Shown: one piece after another, positions 45,001-53,335 of the stretch
Layout of the letters: each line of letters begins with the position of its first letter
Position numbering within the stretch: the first letter of the stretch is position 1
From: Streptomyces xiamenensis
GTDB lineage: Bacteria > Actinomycetota > Actinomycetes > Streptomycetales > Streptomycetaceae
Length of the DNA stretch: 64,000 bases
Assembly: GCF_000993785.3 (NCBI RefSeq)
Contig: NZ_CP009922.3
Location: 1,860,001-1,924,000 of the forward strand
Direction: 5' to 3'
Notes under the pieces: generated by a model
The model's database searches: none
Told to the model about the DNA's origin: nothing
What the model saw: only the letters and a program-made list of their open reading frames with translations
Position numbers and translations under genes: made by a program

Positions 45001-45921
45001 CGCGAGCGCTGGGCGCACCGCTCCGGGTTGCCGTTCGTGCTCGGCCTGGGCGGTACGGGCCCGGTCGAGGCCAATCTGGCCGCCGCCCGCGCGCCGCTGA
45101 TGATTTCGGGGCCTCCCGCCTCGGGACGTACCGAACTGCTGTGTTCGCTGGCCGTGTCGCTCGCCGCCTCGGCCGGCCCGGACGCCCTGTCACTGCTGCT
45201 GATCGAGGGGTCGGCGACCGGCGGCGGGCTGCGCCCGGCCGCCGAACTGCCGCAGGCGGCCGGGCATCTGGCGGCCTCGGACCCGGTACGGATGCGGGCG
45301 TTCGCGCAGGATCTGCGCGCCGAGCTGAAGCGGCGCGCCCTGCTGCTGGGCGAGGAGGCGTCCGGTGCGGCACCGGGTGTGGTCGCGCCCCGGCCGCCCG
45401 CCGACGACCCGCGCCGCGAGGCCGCGCTCCCCCGGCTGGTGGTGCTGGTGGACGATCTGGACCTGCTGCTGGCGCCGCCGCTCGGCGCGCCGGGGCGGCC
45501 GGCCGCCGGCTCCGTCATACGGGTGCTGGAGTCGATCGCCCGCCAGGGGCATCGGCTCGGCGTGCATCTCATCACGGCCGGTTCCGGCGGCGCGCCGGGC
45601 ACCGGCACCCCCGGGGGGCGGCTGCCGGACACGGCCTGGGCACGCGTCACGCTGTCGGGTTCGCCCGCCGGGCGCGCCGAACTGCGCACCGGTTCGGGGC
45701 AGCTGATCCCGTTCCAGGTGGGGCGGGTCACCGGCCGCATCCCGCGCACCGCGACGCTGCGGCCCACCGTCACCCTGGTCGACTGGGCCACGGCGGGCGA
45801 TCCGCCCGCCCGGCGGCCGGTGCGGGAGCTGGGGAACGGGCCGACCGATATCGCGCTGCTGGCCTCGGCGGCGGCGCGGGCGGGCCGCACGGACCCCGCG
45901 GGCACCGCCTCTCTCGTTTGA
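42022..45921 (+). CDS. FHA domain / FtsK-SpoIIIE-like protein
   Basis: A 1299-aa protein. Residues 1-90 resemble a ubiquitin-like YukD-type domain; about 95-190 form an FHA phosphothreonine-binding domain (GEVRIGRSSGADVALRDPDV, SRLHCALTLGPDG and DLDSTNGTQIDGR). About 200-680 is low-complexity and probably disordered. The C-terminal 600 residues resemble an FtsK/EccC-type P-loop module. Its Walker A (about 1028-1040) reads SGPPASGRTELL, with Arg in place of Lys; Walker B (about 1139) is LVVLVDDLDLLL. The FHA domain and divergent kinase genes suggest a phosphorylation-controlled assembly or secretion role. No ESX/WXG100 gene is nearby. Confidence 0.8.
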   Translation: MPIQIRLTVLGRGTADGGVDVQITAPADTPLADVLGSLAAAAVPGAGAPGTVYCEDERLDPQLALLGQPPLVEGAVLSFHQPLTGPRPPAPAARLLVVAGPDAGGVHLLNGGEVRIGRSSGADVALRDPDVSRLHCALTLGPDGSVTVTDLDSTNGTQIDGRPVTAPATPLPAGAPLRLGESTLRVVPAATVRAVGAARGSASGLPGGGTPVGEAGPDGVTPAGDGGTSRHDAAASAARARPGGYAPEAERAAGHVRESGSRDGATMPAQRDGHASEGSGAGGAPRWREERTAHHTGADRPPHAPEVARRHDERPGTATSPVPGARGSAGAGEPDLYSASPGDARERAGATAPPSEQGDRDRAREKCGTTTDTTTDSAPGPGAGDQDGTGRTGVRERDLFDSTRPAPRGRTGGTASGRDTGAPPDVGRTPRRESSSAGGNDRATGGHEARDVLDTGCTARSVPAPSNGGDRPSAPRREHTGVDEGRAHDGPVTAGAARGPSPHGAPGRDAAAGPEGGPASGHPLAPAGASTDVPVRGGGAAAEAERHASAHRVRSGPAERPGTMDVPGVNPPRTGGRRGSAAEAGAEPSATGAAQHPPAGAGAHAEGELPDADGDQPRTTRIAAPPPPQERPRIGSGPEGHRPHEGQQGPDGQVTLVGQQAVRQRKGIVGWALRVGRGAGRGADPEEAAAARAEAAAADARWPDPAAILLSALEGDPRLWARDAAHPEAYTVRLGTTQRPAGPLLPVTIGLPRAGSLGLAGPRERLTGLARTVLAQLAALHAPSALRIAVLADGRAREWSWLGWLPHLRPARGENCRLLLGFDPAQITARLRELSQVAREPDEGPRTVVLLDGDPGSAAAREAAARLAAEGPAAGIHLLVLTETPPATPASPLDEALAAARRSCAAFRACGTAGVLSGAVATSLRLIGEDGRPGPVITADAVSPAWAERFARALAPLREQEDGAVGAPSPQPLPESVRLLDVLALPRVTPATLRERWAHRSGLPFVLGLGGTGPVEANLAAARAPLMISGPPASGRTELLCSLAVSLAASAGPDALSLLLIEGSATGGGLRPAAELPQAAGHLAASDPVRMRAFAQDLRAELKRRALLLGEEASGAAPGVVAPRPPADDPRREAALPRLVVLVDDLDLLLAPPLGAPGRPAAGSVIRVLESIARQGHRLGVHLITAGSGGAPGTGTPGGRLPDTAWARVTLSGSPAGRAELRTGSGQLIPFQVGRVTGRIPRTATLRPTVTLVDWATAGDPPARRPVRELGNGPTDIALLASAAARAGRTDPAGTASLV

Positions 45922-46148
45922 CCCACACACTCCGACATACGTCCACACATTCGAACGCTTTCCCTCGCTGAGCTGCGACAACCGATAACGGGGTAGTCAC
46001 AAAGGGGGGTTGGCACCACAGCTGCTCTTGCCTGCCCCGACGCCGGAGCGTAGGACGAGGGGCACAAGGACGTGCGGCGTGGCATGCCCGGTACCGCACA
46101 ACCGAGTGCCGTGAGCCCGCCACGCCAGATCGATGGAGGACGGAACTC

Positions 46149-47546
46149 ATGCGCAGTTCGATTCGGGGACCCCGGAGAACGGCCCGCGCGGCCGCGGCGG
46201 TGGCCGTCGTATCCGCACTCGCCTTCACGGCGGCGTGCAGTGGCGACAGCGACAGCGACGGGGGGAACGGCAGCGGAGGCAACGACAGCGACGGCGAGCA
46301 CGCCGCTTCCATAGAACTGCCCGACCTCAGCGGCCAGTCGCTGGAGGTGGCGGCCGTGTGGACGGGCGCCGAGCGCGACAACTTCGTCGCGGTGCTCGAC
46401 GAGTTCGAGGAGCGCACCGGCGCGAAGGTCAGCTTCGTGCCCAGCAGCGACAACGTGTCCAACTTCGTCGGCACCAAGATCGAGGGCGGCGCCCCGCCGG
46501 ACATCGTCATGGTGCCGCAGGTCGGTGTGCTGCACGAGTTCGCGGAGAAGGGCTGGCTGGCCCCGCTGGGCCCCACCGTCCAGGAGCAGCTGGACGCCAA
46601 CTTCGGTCAGGGCTGGCAGGACCTGGGCGCGTACGACGGCGAACAGTACGGCGTGTACGTGAAGGTCGCCAACAAGTCGCTGGTCTGGTACAACGCCACC
46701 TCCTTCGCGACCGCGGGCGCCACCGAGCCCACCAGCTGGCAGGAGTTCATCGACACGGCGTGGCTGCTGTCCGACTCGGGCACGACCCCGGTGTCGGTGG
46801 CCGGCGCCGACGGCTGGACACTCACCGACTGGTTCGAGAACATCTACCTCTCGCAGGCCGGCCCCGAGGCGTACGACCAGCTCGCCGCGCACGAGATCCC
46901 GTGGACGGACGAGACCGTCACCAACGCGCTCACCACCCTGGGCGAACTCTTCGGCGAGGACACCCTGCTGGCGGGCGGCGCCTCCGGCGCGCTGCAGACC
47001 GACTTCCCCGCCTCCGTGACCAACACCTTCTCGGACCTGGAGGCCCCGTCCTCCGGCATGGTGTACGAAGGCGACTTCGTGGCCGCGTTCATCGCGGGCA
47101 ACACCGACGCGGTCGTCGGCGAGGACGCGCTGGTCTTCCCGTTCCCGGCCGTGGACGGCGAGGCCCCGGTGGTGACGGCGGGCGACGCCGCGGTGGCGCT
47201 GACCACCGACGGCACCGCCACCGAGGCGCAGGAGGCGCTGCTGGCGTTCCTGGCCTCCACCGACGCGGCGCGCGTCTGGGCGGGCCCGGGCGGCTACCTC
47301 TCCCCCAACCACGCGCTGGAGCTTGAGGCGTACCCGGACCAGGTCACGCAGGACATCGCCGCCGCGCTGATCGCCGCCGGTGACAACTTCCGCTTCGACA
47401 TGTCCGACCAGGCGCCCGCCGCGTTCGGCGGCACCACCGGGCAGGGCATGTGGCAGGGCCTGCAGAACTTCCTGCGCGACCCGGCCGACATCGAGGGCGC
47501 CCAGGAGTACCTGGAGGCCCAGGCCGTGCGTGCGTACGGCAACTGA
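46149..47546 (+). CDS. Sugar ABC transporter substrate-binding lipoprotein, AglE-like
   Basis: A 465-aa extracellular binding protein. The signal peptide ends in a lipobox FTAAC with Cys at position 30, followed by an Asp/Ser/Gly linker. Features of the alpha-glucoside (AglE-type) group are visible: PPDIVMVPQVGVLHEFAEKG, YGVYVKVANKSLVWYN and WAGPGGYLSPNHAL. GGAGGA lies before the ATG. It leads a three-gene operon with two permeases but no ATPase, so the shared ATPase MsiK is the probable motor (inference). The 227-bp upstream gap shows no regulator gene. Confidence 0.9.
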   Translation: MRSSIRGPRRTARAAAAVAVVSALAFTAACSGDSDSDGGNGSGGNDSDGEHAASIELPDLSGQSLEVAAVWTGAERDNFVAVLDEFEERTGAKVSFVPSSDNVSNFVGTKIEGGAPPDIVMVPQVGVLHEFAEKGWLAPLGPTVQEQLDANFGQGWQDLGAYDGEQYGVYVKVANKSLVWYNATSFATAGATEPTSWQEFIDTAWLLSDSGTTPVSVAGADGWTLTDWFENIYLSQAGPEAYDQLAAHEIPWTDETVTNALTTLGELFGEDTLLAGGASGALQTDFPASVTNTFSDLEAPSSGMVYEGDFVAAFIAGNTDAVVGEDALVFPFPAVDGEAPVVTAGDAAVALTTDGTATEAQEALLAFLASTDAARVWAGPGGYLSPNHALELEAYPDQVTQDIAAALIAAGDNFRFDMSDQAPAAFGGTTGQGMWQGLQNFLRDPADIEGAQEYLEAQAVRAYGN

Positions 47547-47571
47547 CACGGAGCGGGGCTGACTTACGACC

Positions 47572-48882
47572 ATGGCTTCCGCCAAGGCAGTGGCGGTCAT
47601 CAGGGCTCGTCCCTGGGCCGTCGCCTGCTTTCTGCTGCCGGCCCTGCTGCTGCTCGGCGCGCTGATCGTCTACCCCATCGGGTACTCGATCCAGCGCAGT
47701 CTCTTCGACGCGTCGGGCAGCACCTTCGTCGGCCTGGACAACTTCCAGGATCTGTTCACCAATGACGCGACCCGCAAGGCGCTCAGCAACACCCTGATCT
47801 GGATCGTGGTGGCCCCGGCCGTCGCCACCGGGCTGGGGCTGATCTTCGCGGTGCTCACCGAACGCATCCGCTGGGCCACCGCGTTCAAGCTGGTGGTCTT
47901 CATGCCGATGGCCATCTCCATGCTGGCCGCCGGCATCATCTTCCGGCTGGTGTACGAGCAGGACCCGGACCGCGGTCTGGCGAACGCCGCGGTGGTGGCG
48001 GTGCACGACACCTTCTCCGGCGGGGCCGAGTGGCCCGACGCCCGTCCGCGCCCCAACGGGGAGCTGGCGGGGCAGGAGGACGGCTCGTACCTGCTGGCCA
48101 CTCCGGCACGCGCCGGGGAGCCGGCGCTGCTGCCGCTGGTCGGGGTCAAGCCGGCCGATGCCGAGGGCGCGGCGGAGGCCGCGCCCGCCGCCGCCGACCC
48201 GGGGGCGGTGACCGGCACCGTGTGGCTCGACTTCGCACCCGGCGGCGGGGGCGCCCCCGATGTCATCGACCCGGGCGAGAAGGCCCTGTCGGGGATCACG
48301 GTGGAGGCGGTACGGGAGGACGGCTCCGTCGCCGCCTCGGCCACCACTGGAGGTGACGGCACCTTCAGCCTGCCGGCCGAGGACGCGGACGGTACGCAAC
48401 TGCGGCTGGCCGCGAGCAACTTCACCGCCGCGTACAACGGGGTGGAGTGGCTCGGCCCGGCGCTGGTGACGCCCGCCATCATCGCCAGCTACGTATGGAT
48501 GTGGGCGGGCTTCGCGATGGTGCTGATCGCCGCCGGCCTGGCCGCCGTCCCCCGGGAGACCCTGGAGGCGGCGCGGGTGGACGGCGCGAACGAGTGGCAG
48601 GTGTTCCGCCGGATCACCGTGCCGCTGCTGGCACCCCTGCTCGCGGTGGTGCTGGTGACCTTGATGATCAATGTGCTGAAGGTCTTCGACCTGGTGTACG
48701 TGATCGCGCCGAGTTCCTCCCAGGCGGACGCCAACGTACTGGCTCTTGAGCTGTACCGGTCGTCGTTCGGCGGCGGGGCGAATCAGGGTCTGGGCAGTGC
48801 CATCGCGGTACTGCTGCTGGTGCTGTGCATCCCGATGATGATCATGAATGTGCGGCGGCTGCGACAGGAGAAGAAGCGGTGA
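47572..48882 (+). CDS. Sugar ABC transporter permease with inserted beta-domain
   Basis: A 436-aa MalF/AglF-type permease, about 130 residues longer than usual. Helix 1 is AVACFLLPALLLLGALIVYP, and the C-terminal EAA loop is ETLEAARVDGANEWQVFRRI. Between helices 3 and 4, where family members have a short outer loop, about residues 150-285 form an extracellular insert. Its second half (SGITVEAVREDGSVAASATT and GGDGTFSLPAEDADG) has the pattern of a CnaB/carboxypeptidase-regulatory beta-sandwich. The insert may contact the binding protein or the cell wall. The next gene starts within its stop codon (GTGA). Confidence 0.88.
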   Translation: MASAKAVAVIRARPWAVACFLLPALLLLGALIVYPIGYSIQRSLFDASGSTFVGLDNFQDLFTNDATRKALSNTLIWIVVAPAVATGLGLIFAVLTERIRWATAFKLVVFMPMAISMLAAGIIFRLVYEQDPDRGLANAAVVAVHDTFSGGAEWPDARPRPNGELAGQEDGSYLLATPARAGEPALLPLVGVKPADAEGAAEAAPAAADPGAVTGTVWLDFAPGGGGAPDVIDPGEKALSGITVEAVREDGSVAASATTGGDGTFSLPAEDADGTQLRLAASNFTAAYNGVEWLGPALVTPAIIASYVWMWAGFAMVLIAAGLAAVPRETLEAARVDGANEWQVFRRITVPLLAPLLAVVLVTLMINVLKVFDLVYVIAPSSSQADANVLALELYRSSFGGGANQGLGSAIAVLLLVLCIPMMIMNVRRLRQEKKR

Positions 48883-49811
48883 GCGCCTCGACCGAAGCGG
48901 CCGCCACGGCCGCCCCCAACCCGCCGCCGCACCGTACGGAAACCCCGGCCGGCCCGCCGAAGCCGTCGTTCGCCTCGCGCGTCGGCGCGATCGCGGGCAG
49001 CGGCGCGGTCCGGGTGGTGCTGACGGTCCTGGCCGTCCTGTGGCTGCTGCCCACCGCCGGGCTGCTGGCGTCCTCCTTCCGCGATCCGCGGGACATCGCG
49101 TCCTCCGGTTGGTGGGAGGCGCTGACGGACCCGGGCCAGTTCACGGGGGCGAACTACAGCGCGCTGCTGAGCAATGACGCCTTCACCAGTTCGCTGTGGA
49201 CGACGATCGCGATCACCGTCCCCTCCACCGTGCTGGTGATCATCCTGGGCGCGCTGGCCGCGTACGCCTTCGCCTGGCTGGACTTCCCCGGCCGGGACTG
49301 GCTGTTCGTGCTGGTGGTGGCGCTGCTGGTGGTGCCGGTGCAGGTCGCGCTGATTCCGGTGGCGCGGCTGTTCAACACGCTCGGCATCTTCGAGACGACG
49401 GTGGGCGTGGTCATCTTCCACTCCGCCTTCGGGCTGCCGTTCGCCATCTTCCTGCTGCGGAACTTCTTCGCGGAGATCCCGCGCGAGCTGCTGGAGGCGG
49501 CCCGGCTGGACGGGGCGGGCGAGCTGCGGCTGTTCACCCGGGTGGTGCTGCCGCTGGGCGGCCCGGCCATCGCGGCGCTGGGCATCTTCCAGTTCATGTG
49601 GGTGTGGAACGACATGCTGGTGGCGCTGATCTTCGCCGACTCCAGCTCCCCGCCCATGACGGTGGCGCTCCAGCAGGAGATGCGCCAGTTCGGCAGCAAC
49701 ATCGAGGTGCTGGCGCCGGGCGCGTTCCTGTCGATGTTGATCCCGCTGGGCATCTTCTTCGCCTTCCAGCGGCAGTTCGTCACCGGCGTGATGGCGGGTT
49801 CCGTCAAGTAA
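48879..49811 (+). CDS. Carbohydrate ABC transporter permease, MalG/AglG-like
   Basis: A 310-aa CUT1 permease starting at GTG 48879, which overlaps the upstream stop. A cytoplasmic Ala/Pro-rich N-terminus (to about residue 40) leads to six membrane helices. The EAA loop is ELLEAARLDGAGELRLFTRV with VLPLGGPAIAALG. AGGAGAAG lies upstream. It ends the transporter operon before a strong terminator. It should pair with the insert-bearing permease. Confidence 0.92.
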   Translation: MSASTEAAATAAPNPPPHRTETPAGPPKPSFASRVGAIAGSGAVRVVLTVLAVLWLLPTAGLLASSFRDPRDIASSGWWEALTDPGQFTGANYSALLSNDAFTSSLWTTIAITVPSTVLVIILGALAAYAFAWLDFPGRDWLFVLVVALLVVPVQVALIPVARLFNTLGIFETTVGVVIFHSAFGLPFAIFLLRNFFAEIPRELLEAARLDGAGELRLFTRVVLPLGGPAIAALGIFQFMWVWNDMLVALIFADSSSPPMTVALQQEMRQFGSNIEVLAPGAFLSMLIPLGIFFAFQRQFVTGVMAGSVK

Positions 49812-49833
49812 CCGCGGCGGAGCACGCGCGCGA

Positions 49834-49861
49834 GGGGGCCGTCCCGGTCGGGACGGCCCCC
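49834..49861. terminator. Terminator of the second CUT1 operon
   Basis: GGGGGCCGTCCC pairs perfectly with GGGACGGCCCCC around a GGTC loop, followed by TTGTG, 23 bp past the permease stop. Confidence 0.75.
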
Positions 49862-49910
49862 TTGTGTGCGCCCGAGGCGCGGCGGCGTGAGGTGGCGGCG
49901 GACCACCACC

Positions 49911-50729
49911 TCATGCGGTGGCGCCCGGGGACCGGCCGACGGCCAGCAAGTGCGAGCTGGCGGCGAGCAGTTCGGGGTAGGGATCGGCCAACCGGGCCGC
50001 CGCGAGGGCCGACCGGAACAACGCCTCAGTCGGTGCGGCACCTGAGTGGTGCTCCACGGCCTTCAGCAGTGACCACGTCGGGCCCTCGACCCCGAACACC
50101 TGGACGTCCACCAGTCCGGCCTCCCGCAACTCCTCGGCGAGTTCCTCGGCACGGTGGAAGTAGGCGACGGTGAACCGCCCGCGGCCGTCGTGCAGGGCGG
50201 ACGCGAGGATTTCGGAAACGGACTCCTGCATACGGTCGGTGTGGAGCTGTGCCGCCGCCGCGTGATCGAAGACGCTCGCGTAGCGGTTGATACCCGCCGC
50301 AGCGACGAGGCCGCCCGGCCGAACCGCTCGTACGGCCTCCGCCAGCGCCTGCCGGCGGTCCGCGGGGTCCGGGAGGTGGTACAGCGGGCCCAGCAGGTTC
50401 ACCGCGTCGTAGCCGGCGTCCGGCACCGGGAGGCTCCGCGCGTCCCCCAGCGTCGCCCCGCACACCTTGCTGGCCTGCTCGACGTGGCGCGCGACGGGGT
50501 CGATCAGGTCCACGTGATATCCGTCTTCGACGAGCCATCGCGCATGAACGCCCGTACCGCCTCCGACATCCAGCACCCGCGCCGGGGCGGGTGGCAGGAA
50601 GCGGCGCAGGATCTCCTGTGTCCGCAGCATCTCCAGCCGCCCGTCGGCGGAACGGGTCAGGCGCGCGTCCTCGTCGGTGCCGTGCGTGTAGTAGTGCTCG
50701 ACCTCCGGCAACAGCTCTGCTTCCGTCAT
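49911..50729 (-). CDS. Class I SAM-dependent methyltransferase
   Basis: A 272-aa methyltransferase_11/25-type enzyme starting MTEAELLPEVEHYYTHGTDE. The SAM motif VLDVGGGTGVHARWLVEDGY is near residue 53; later motifs are DAVNLLGPLYHLPDPADRR and AVRPGGLVAAAGINRYASVF. The substrate is unknown. It is a monocistronic leftward gene behind a perfect palindromic operator, which suggests control by a dimeric repressor encoded elsewhere. Confidence 0.88.
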   Translation of the reverse strand: MTEAELLPEVEHYYTHGTDEDARLTRSADGRLEMLRTQEILRRFLPPAPARVLDVGGGTGVHARWLVEDGYHVDLIDPVARHVEQASKVCGATLGDARSLPVPDAGYDAVNLLGPLYHLPDPADRRQALAEAVRAVRPGGLVAAAGINRYASVFDHAAAAQLHTDRMQESVSEILASALHDGRGRFTVAYFHRAEELAEELREAGLVDVQVFGVEGPTWSLLKAVEHHSGAAPTEALFRSALAAARLADPYPELLAASSHLLAVGRSPGATA

Positions 50730-50751
50730 GGCAGAAGTGTGAGGTGGTCCG

Positions 50752-50765
50752 GTGGACCGGTCCAC
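50752..50765. promoter_or_regulatory. Palindromic operator before the methyltransferase
   Basis: GTGGACCGGTCCAC is a perfect 14-bp palindrome 23 bp upstream of the methyltransferase start; it interlocks with GGTCC-GGT-GGACC at 50746-50758. The rest of the 395-bp gap (50730-51124) up to the glycosyltransferase shows no gene that I can support. Confidence 0.5.
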
Positions 50766-51124
50766 TCCTTTTGATCTCACGAGGAGGCATGACGCTGCTG
50801 TAGCACGAGAGGACCGGGGATCCCGGTGTTCCCGCGCCGTGGCCGGAGTGCTCCCGCCCGGCACCATGCTGACGTCCGGCCCGACCCGGCCGAACGGTGG
50901 CACCTCGCGCGGGCGACGGTGGTGGGGGCGAGGGATGTCCCGGGCGGCGACGGGCCGGTCGAATCCGGGGGGTCGCCCGGACCGTACCGCCCGCCCCGGC
51001 GCCGGGATTGCTCCGAACGGAGGGACCCGGCGGGCGATCTCCCGGGCATCCACCGATTCCCCTACCACTTGAGCGATTGTCGGATGGTCCGTGTATTGCT
51101 CCCTCGTCCGGTGGATGTGGTGCC

Positions 51125-53335
51125 GTGCCCCGCTTCAGCGTCATCGTGACCGTCCACCAGGCATCCGCCGAGCAGCTGCACGCCGCCCTGACCTCCGTCC
51201 TCGGCCAGCGCCTCGCCGACCTCGAACTGATCGCCGTCGACGAGGCGTCATCCGGCACCAGCGACCAGGTCATCAGGGGGTACGCCGCCGCCGACCACCG
51301 CCTCGTACGGGTGCGGCTGCCGTACCCGGCGGGCCCCGGCGCCGCCCGCAACGCCGCCCTGGAACGGGCCCGCGGCACGTACGTCCTCTTCCTCGACGCC
51401 ACCGACACCCTCGCCCCCGGCGCCCTGCCCGCCATCGACGCGCGGTTGCGCGCCACCGGCGACCCGCAGCTACTGCTGTTCCGGGACACCACCGGCGACG
51501 CCCCGCGCGGCCTGTACAGCCAGCAGCCCCCCGAGGTGATGACCCTCGCCGACCGCCCCGGGCTGCTGTGGCTGGACCCCGCCGCGCACACCCGCGCCCA
51601 CCGCCGCGATCTGCTGGACCGCCTCGGGCTGCGCTTCCCGCCCGGCCACTACGAGCACATCCCCTTCGGCCCGCAGGCCCTGCTGGCCGCCGGGTCCGTC
51701 GCCGTCCTGGACCGCTGCTGCGTACGCCGGGCCGCCATGCCCGCGCACCCGCCCCGCGGCCGTGAGCACCTCGACGTCCTGCGCCAGTACGACCGGCTGT
51801 TCTCGACCGTCACCGCGCCCCGCTGGCGGGCCGCCCTCTACCACCGGATGGTCGCCCACCTCACCGAGCTCCACCAGCGGCCAGGACTGCTCCCGCCCGC
51901 CACCCGCGCCGAGTTCTTCCGGCGGGCCGCCGCGCTGTGCGCCCGGCACCGGGCCACCTCGGGGGCCACCGCGCTCACCGACGCCAGGAGCCGCACCCGC
52001 AGCCTTCCCGTCCTCGCCCGCCGGCTGCGCGCCACCACCGCACGGACCGTCCGCCGCGCCGTCCGGTTCCTCCTCCCCCGGCTGGCGGCCTGCGGTCGCG
52101 GAGTGCGCGCCGCCGCGTTCCATCTCCACTACCGCTTGCACCTCCTGCGCCCCCTGCGGCCCGAACTGGCGGTGTTCCTGCCCGCCACCGGCGCCTACAC
52201 CGGCCACCCCGCCGCCCTGGAGGCAACAGCCCGCGCCCTCGCCCCGCACCTGCGCACCGTCTGGGTGGCCGGCCCCGAACACGCCCCGCACCTGCCCGAC
52301 GGCGGCCCGCGCCGGCTGCACCCGCACTCCCCGGCCACCGCCCGCGCACTGGCCCGCGCCCGCTACCTCATCAGCGACGCCCCGTTCCCCGGCTCCGTCC
52401 CACGCGCCCCGCGCACCGGACAGCTGCGGCTGCAGACCCACACCGGCACCCCGATCGCCCGGCCGCACGGCCCGGACGGCCCCGCCGATCTGCCCTCTCT
52501 GCTGCGGCAGATCGACTGCTGGACCGCCGCCCTGTCCGCCGGACCGCACGCCACCCGCACCGCGCGGCACGCCTACCCCGGCACGTACGCCCTCCTGGAG
52601 TACGGCTCCCCGCAGGCCGACCGGCTGGTCACCGCGACCGCCGAGGACGTACGCGCCGTGCGGGCCCGGCTCGGCATCCCCGAGGAGGCGCTCGTCCTGC
52701 TGTACGCACCGGCCGAGCGCCCCTACGAGCCGGCCCCGGCCATCCCGCGCCTCGACGTGCCCGGCCTCGCCGCCCGCCTGGGCCCCGGTCATCTCCTGCT
52801 GACCCACGCCCCGGAGACGCCCCCGGCCGCCGGCCGCCCCTCGCTCATCGAGCTGTGCCTGGCCGCCGATGTGCTGATCACCGACTACCACCCGGTGATC
52901 TTCGACTACGCGCTCCTGGACCGGCCGATCGTCGTGCACGCCGAGGACTGGGCCGACTACCGCACCGCCCGCGGTGTGTGCCTGGAACTCCCCGACTGCC
53001 CGCCGGGCCCGGTCACCCGCACCGAGGACGAACTCCTCGCGCTGCTCACCGACCCCGCCCGCCCGCTGTGGCACGACCCGGCCGCCGCCCGGCGCCGAGC
53101 GGCGTTCCGGGCCCGCTTCGCCTCCGGGGACGACGGCCGGGCCGCCGAACGCGTCGTCCGCGAGGTCTTCCTCGACGGCCGCTCCGTCCCCCCGGTCACC
53201 CCGCCCGCCGGGGACGGTCCCCGGCCGGAGCCCGGCGGAGCGCAGCCTCGGCAGCCGCGCGCCCACCGCGTCACCGGCCCCGAGCCCCGCAGGGCCGCAG
53301 GCCCCGTACCGGCCCGCCAGGGTGGCGCCCCATGA
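51125..53335 (+). CDS. Bifunctional GT2 glycosyltransferase / TagF-like glycerophosphotransferase
   Basis: A 736-aa two-domain enzyme. Residues about 1-280 form a GT-A family 2 transferase (FSVIVTVHQASAEQLHAALT, VDEASSGTS, GPGAARNAALERARG and LFLDATDTL in the DXD position). Residues about 360-690 resemble CDP-glycerol:poly(glycerophosphate) transferases, with the hallmark LITDYHPVIFDYALLDRPIV. It probably builds or decorates a teichoic-acid-like wall polymer at the membrane. The GTG start has only a weak ribosome site; its stop overlaps the next GT2 start (ATGA). Confidence 0.82.
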   Translation: MPRFSVIVTVHQASAEQLHAALTSVLGQRLADLELIAVDEASSGTSDQVIRGYAAADHRLVRVRLPYPAGPGAARNAALERARGTYVLFLDATDTLAPGALPAIDARLRATGDPQLLLFRDTTGDAPRGLYSQQPPEVMTLADRPGLLWLDPAAHTRAHRRDLLDRLGLRFPPGHYEHIPFGPQALLAAGSVAVLDRCCVRRAAMPAHPPRGREHLDVLRQYDRLFSTVTAPRWRAALYHRMVAHLTELHQRPGLLPPATRAEFFRRAAALCARHRATSGATALTDARSRTRSLPVLARRLRATTARTVRRAVRFLLPRLAACGRGVRAAAFHLHYRLHLLRPLRPELAVFLPATGAYTGHPAALEATARALAPHLRTVWVAGPEHAPHLPDGGPRRLHPHSPATARALARARYLISDAPFPGSVPRAPRTGQLRLQTHTGTPIARPHGPDGPADLPSLLRQIDCWTAALSAGPHATRTARHAYPGTYALLEYGSPQADRLVTATAEDVRAVRARLGIPEEALVLLYAPAERPYEPAPAIPRLDVPGLAARLGPGHLLLTHAPETPPAAGRPSLIELCLAADVLITDYHPVIFDYALLDRPIVVHAEDWADYRTARGVCLELPDCPPGPVTRTEDELLALLTDPARPLWHDPAAARRRAAFRARFASGDDGRAAERVVREVFLDGRSVPPVTPPAGDGPRPEPGGAQPRQPRAHRVTGPEPRRAAGPVPARQGGAP

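Noticed and set aside
42022..45921. EccC of a type VII secretion system
   Set aside because: No WXG100, EccB, EccD or MycP genes are in the window, and the P-loop is altered; only a distant relationship is supported.
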